DNA from: Mangifera indica
Lineage: Eukaryota > Streptophyta > Magnoliopsida > Sapindales > Anacardiaceae
Length of the DNA: 64,000 nucleotides
Assembly: GCF_011075055.1 (NCBI RefSeq)
Contig: NC_058151.1
Span: 744,001-808,000, forward strand
Direction of reading: 5' to 3'
In this document: piece after piece, positions 60,798 to 64,000 of the stretch
How positions within the stretch are numbered: the first letter of the stretch is position 1
How the letters are laid out: each line of letters begins with the position of its first letter
Program-made: the position numbers and the translations under genes
Notes under the pieces: generated by a model
Databases searched by the model: none
Seen by the model: only the letters and a program-made list of their open reading frames with translations
Told to the model about the DNA's origin: nothing

Positions 60798-63700
60798 TCA
60801 ATGTGTACTTTCAGGAGAATGATGTATCCGACTTAAAATTACCACCGACTCAGACTCATTTGAACCGGGCATCAAAGCCTCAGATACTTTAGGAGCCCCA
60901 TCATATAAAACTATGGGATCACTAATTGCATCAGCTAATGCCTGCCTTTCCTCAGCAATACAGAGAGAATTACTGCCTTTTGTGATCTCATTCCCGTCAA
61001 TCGGCAAAATGGGAGCTGCAACAGATGCATTATCAGAAGATGCTAATTGATCTCCATCTGCATCTTCTGAGATCATCTGCTGCTCAGAAATCATCCCCTC
61101 CATCTTATCGGCATCAAGCACTGGTACAGATTCTTCGGAGCTCTTAGATGTAAGAGATTGATTAGGCACTTCCAAATTTAGCGGAAGGGGATCATTGTGA
61201 TCAGGGACTATTTGAGATGGAGTTGAAACCAGCTCCGAATGTGGAAAATCTTCAAGTTCCTTTTCATGTGAACTTGGTATTGGCCCATCAGACATTTCCA
61301 CGTCAGAGATCAAGACCAACTCCTCTGCCTTTTCAAGGCCACAAGGAGAACCTTGCTCCATTTTCTCTGGATTACATGTTGAAATGATATCTACTAACCC
61401 ACCATTGAAAATTTGCAGGCAACTGATCGGAACCCTTTGTTTCTTGTATTGGTCCATGGCTCTCTGAAAATCAGATATCATAAAGTTACATTCAGATTCA
61501 AAGTTCTATAACATGAACAGAAACACAGTTTTGCTGTAACTGAGCTTCCAATAATTTCAAGCAAAAGTCAATAATTCAGAAACAAGGATTATAATATACA
61601 TATCAGAAGCCAGCTTTCTAGAAATACTAATAGTGACCCATTCATTACATGTGCCCAGACCACATCCTTACGGGTTTAGTCCAACATAACAAGAGTACCC
61701 AGTTTTGAATTCATCACTTGATAATTTGAAATAAAGTCAGATCTCAAGATAACATCATTTACAGTCTTTCAAAATTAAAATTTTGGAAGAGATCCAATAC
61801 CATATCCCGTAACACATTAATTAATAGATATTGAAGAAATTTTGTTCCAGTCATTAATCACCAAGAGAAAAATCATTAACTTCGACTGAAAAAACAATCA
61901 AAAAAACATTGTCATGCCCCTTCAACAAGCGGAACATAATGTTGTCTTACTACATATCATGCTCAACCAACGCTTGTGGTTGCAGCCCTTAGACATGAAC
62001 TACTAAACAAACATTACAAGCATGTCATATTGATTTAAATTTTTTCCATTACCAAAATTACCTGAAAAACAGAATCATCTGCAGCAGGAAAAAATGGAGG
62101 ACTTAACAAAGCTTTGGAACTTTTGGGAACTGCCCTTCCACCATCCTACCAGATCAAAGGCGAATATATATTATATGAAAAAACTAATAAAAATATATGT
62201 ATGAGTAACAAATAGAAAAAAGAGATGTCAGATTCTCTTACCTTCAAATTTACAATCACAGTGGTTTCTTTATCGACAGTAGCAGTCTGATCCATCTCCA
62301 GTAAGCTCATACACTTTCTAAACAACTCTGGGGCAGTAAGTTCCTCTGAAATGTCAAGCTTAGCAAGATACGCACGAGAAGTATTAGCAATATAATCCTC
62401 ACTTGATTTTTTTGAAGGTTCAGATGTCTTCTCGTGGGAAGTTTTATTAGAAGATTTTTTGGAAGAACTAATGGATTTTGTATCAATAGTTTTCTCCTGA
62501 ACACCATGACTATTATTTTCATAGAGAGTCTGTTGACCTGACTGCTCAACCAAAGCATCATCTGAAGGGACCTGAATAGGGTGATCCTCCTTCTGGGATG
62601 TTGAAGGCAAGTCCATATTCGATTCACCATTTTCTCCTTTCCACATATCTGCACCAGTTTCCCAACCTCGTCCATTCATCGGATGCCTATTCTGGTCCCA
62701 GTCAGACCCTCCATACATGTGAGATTCATCCCTAAAAACACCATTATTTCCATCCCATCCATGCAAGTGGGGAGGGCCTGACCCATCCATCATATTCTGC
62801 CACCCAAGAGGGCGCAGATGACCAGAGAACCTGTCCGCATCAGGTACATGATAAGGAATCCCAGGGTGATTGATGTCCATTGATGGTCTAACGGTAAACA
62901 GTGATGGAGCAGGAAACTGTGGCATCATTGCTTGATATCCTCCATGGGGCGGCCCATGTTGAAACATGAAACCATTAGGCACTGGCGAGGACCAGTTTGG
63001 GGCACCCCTCCATGCATTTCCTTGTCCTCTTCCTAAACTGGGATCACCACTCCTGCGGTAACGAGCATTCACATTAACTCTACCATCTTCTTCCAGTGAA
63101 CCCATAAATGAAGGACTGCCAACTCCGCCCCTGAAAGGAGGGGGAGGTAATGAAGAAGCTGAATTGCTTTGACCAGTTCTACTGTAATACAATACATCAA
63201 TTTGGGAGGAATCATCTGCCAAAGGTTTCTCCAAAGGTAATTCCCGACTTAGCCTATCCTCACTAGTAGACAAATCTCTGGGACCAATACTGCTCCTCCG
63301 CCCTGTTTCTTCAATGTCGAGACTTCGCCTGATGCCAGTTCTGTTCACATATCTGCGATCATGACTTGTTGAGGAAGGCGATCTTTCCATCAAGCCCATA
63401 GGTGAAGCTTTTGAACTGGAAGACCTCTCAACCGTTAACTCCCCCAAATGCCCATCATCAATTTTGCTGGCTCTCTCAGTTGATCTATACTTAGAAACTC
63501 TATCTGATACTCCTGAAAAGCCAGTTACCTCCCTTGAGGAAATTGATTTTGGCCTTTGTTCTATCACAGAATCTCTGTACTTCAGATCTTCCATCTTCGA
63601 ATGTCTGCAACCAGAAATAAAATGTTATTACAAGTTACCATTATGTTCAAAAACAACATAAAACAAGGCAATAAAATGACACATTCCACTGTAAGAAAGC

Positions 63701-64000
63701 ATGTCACATTAAACACAATCAGAACTATATAAATATGATATCTGAAAAATGTGATTTTCTAACCTAATATCTTAGAAGTTCAAAAGTGTTCACCATTCAC
63801 CCAATATGTGAACAATTTGGAAGGTATACCCACCAGAAGGAATGCAATTGACATAAATGCCAATTCTAACAGCATTTGTCCATCAAAATAGAAAATCTTC
63901 AGATCATAAAAGGGATACCTGTACTCATCACCACCGTGTGAACTGGAGCTGGGAGAAGTCCTCCTTCTGCTGCTACTTACAGTAGAATCAACATAGGCCT
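60798..64000 (-). CDS. Large Ser/Arg- and Gly/Pro-rich protein, 3' part, unrecognised
   Basis: Four visible exons on the minus strand, 64000-63919 (runs off the window), 63604-62242, 62145-62062 and 61463-60798, join with correct phases into the last 730 or so residues. The visible part begins in Ser/Arg-rich sequence (VSSSRRRTSPSSSSHGGDEY) and continues with charged KYRSTERASK-type stretches. A Gly/Pro/Met/Trp-rich middle follows (PPHGGYQAMMPQFPAPS, RPLGWQNMMDGSGPPHLHGW). Next come a Ser/Lys-rich linker (SSSKKSSNKTSHEKTSE) and a short ordered-looking block, LDISEELTAPELFRKCMSLL. The acidic tail ends SRIHHSPESTH. Composition suggests a nuclear RNA- or chromatin-associated protein, but that is inference. 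I vaguely recall similar plant proteins annotated as CCCH-type or uncharacterised, but no CCCH finger is visible here. The Met at 63594 is internal, because the upstream exon joins in frame. Confidence 0.85.

Noticed and set aside
62146..63594. Met at 63594 as the start of the right-hand protein
   Set aside because: The exon begins at 63604 after a TTGCAG acceptor and joins in frame to coding sequence at 63919-64000, so the true start lies outside the window.
63464..63661. Plus-strand frame near the right edge
   Set aside because: Antisense to the large exon 62242-63604, which is supported by correct splicing on the minus strand.

Overview
The window is nuclear DNA of a flowering plant, most likely a eudicot. 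The genes have many short GT-AG introns in a very AT-rich background. The families present (LOB-domain and JUB1-type NAC transcription factors, a plant MUR3-clade GT47 glycosyltransferase, plant eEF2, plant valyl-tRNA synthetase) are plant families. I cannot name the species. I recognised no tRNA, rRNA, CRISPR array or complete autonomous transposon.

Layout. (1) 1-4605 is intergenic and repeat-rich. (2) 4606-13089, minus strand, is a complete 21-exon valyl-tRNA synthetase gene. An upstream in-frame ATG adds a 42-residue leader that fits dual cytosolic/mitochondrial targeting, and two introns carry tandem duplications that copied exon ends and splice donors. (3) 13302-14008 is a foldback (Mutator-like) element with a perfect 9-bp target duplication. 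(4) 15.2-17.0 kb holds a promoter-like patch and two unassigned coding-like fragments. (5) 17862-20370, minus strand, is a two-exon LBD4-like gene. (6) 20.6-33.7 kb is a long gene-poor stretch with a second foldback element at 23782-24654. (7) 33.75-51.9 kb is a tandem segmental duplication of about 8.5 kb. Its order is JUB1-like NAC, truncated GT47 pseudogene, JUB1-like NAC, GT47 gene carrying a single frameshift. (8) 54.0-57.7 kb, plus strand, is a complete eEF2 gene encoding 843 residues. (9) 60798 to the right edge, minus strand, is the 3' part of a large Ser/Arg-rich and Gly/Pro-rich protein gene that I do not recognise; it converges on eEF2.

Functionally the window mixes two translation housekeeping genes (ValRS and eEF2, both with site II-type promoter motifs and ValRS also with a telo-box) with developmental or stress regulators and a cell-wall enzyme. 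Nothing suggests that they form a pathway or cluster; the only shared history visible is the NAC plus GT47 tandem duplication.

I did not find a convincing new molecular system. The points most worth checking are the repeated capture of exon 3' ends inside ValRS introns, the ValRS leader, the NAC/GT47 duplication with its 42-bp intronic minisatellite, the two foldback elements, and the orphan coding-like fragments at 16.0-16.9 kb.
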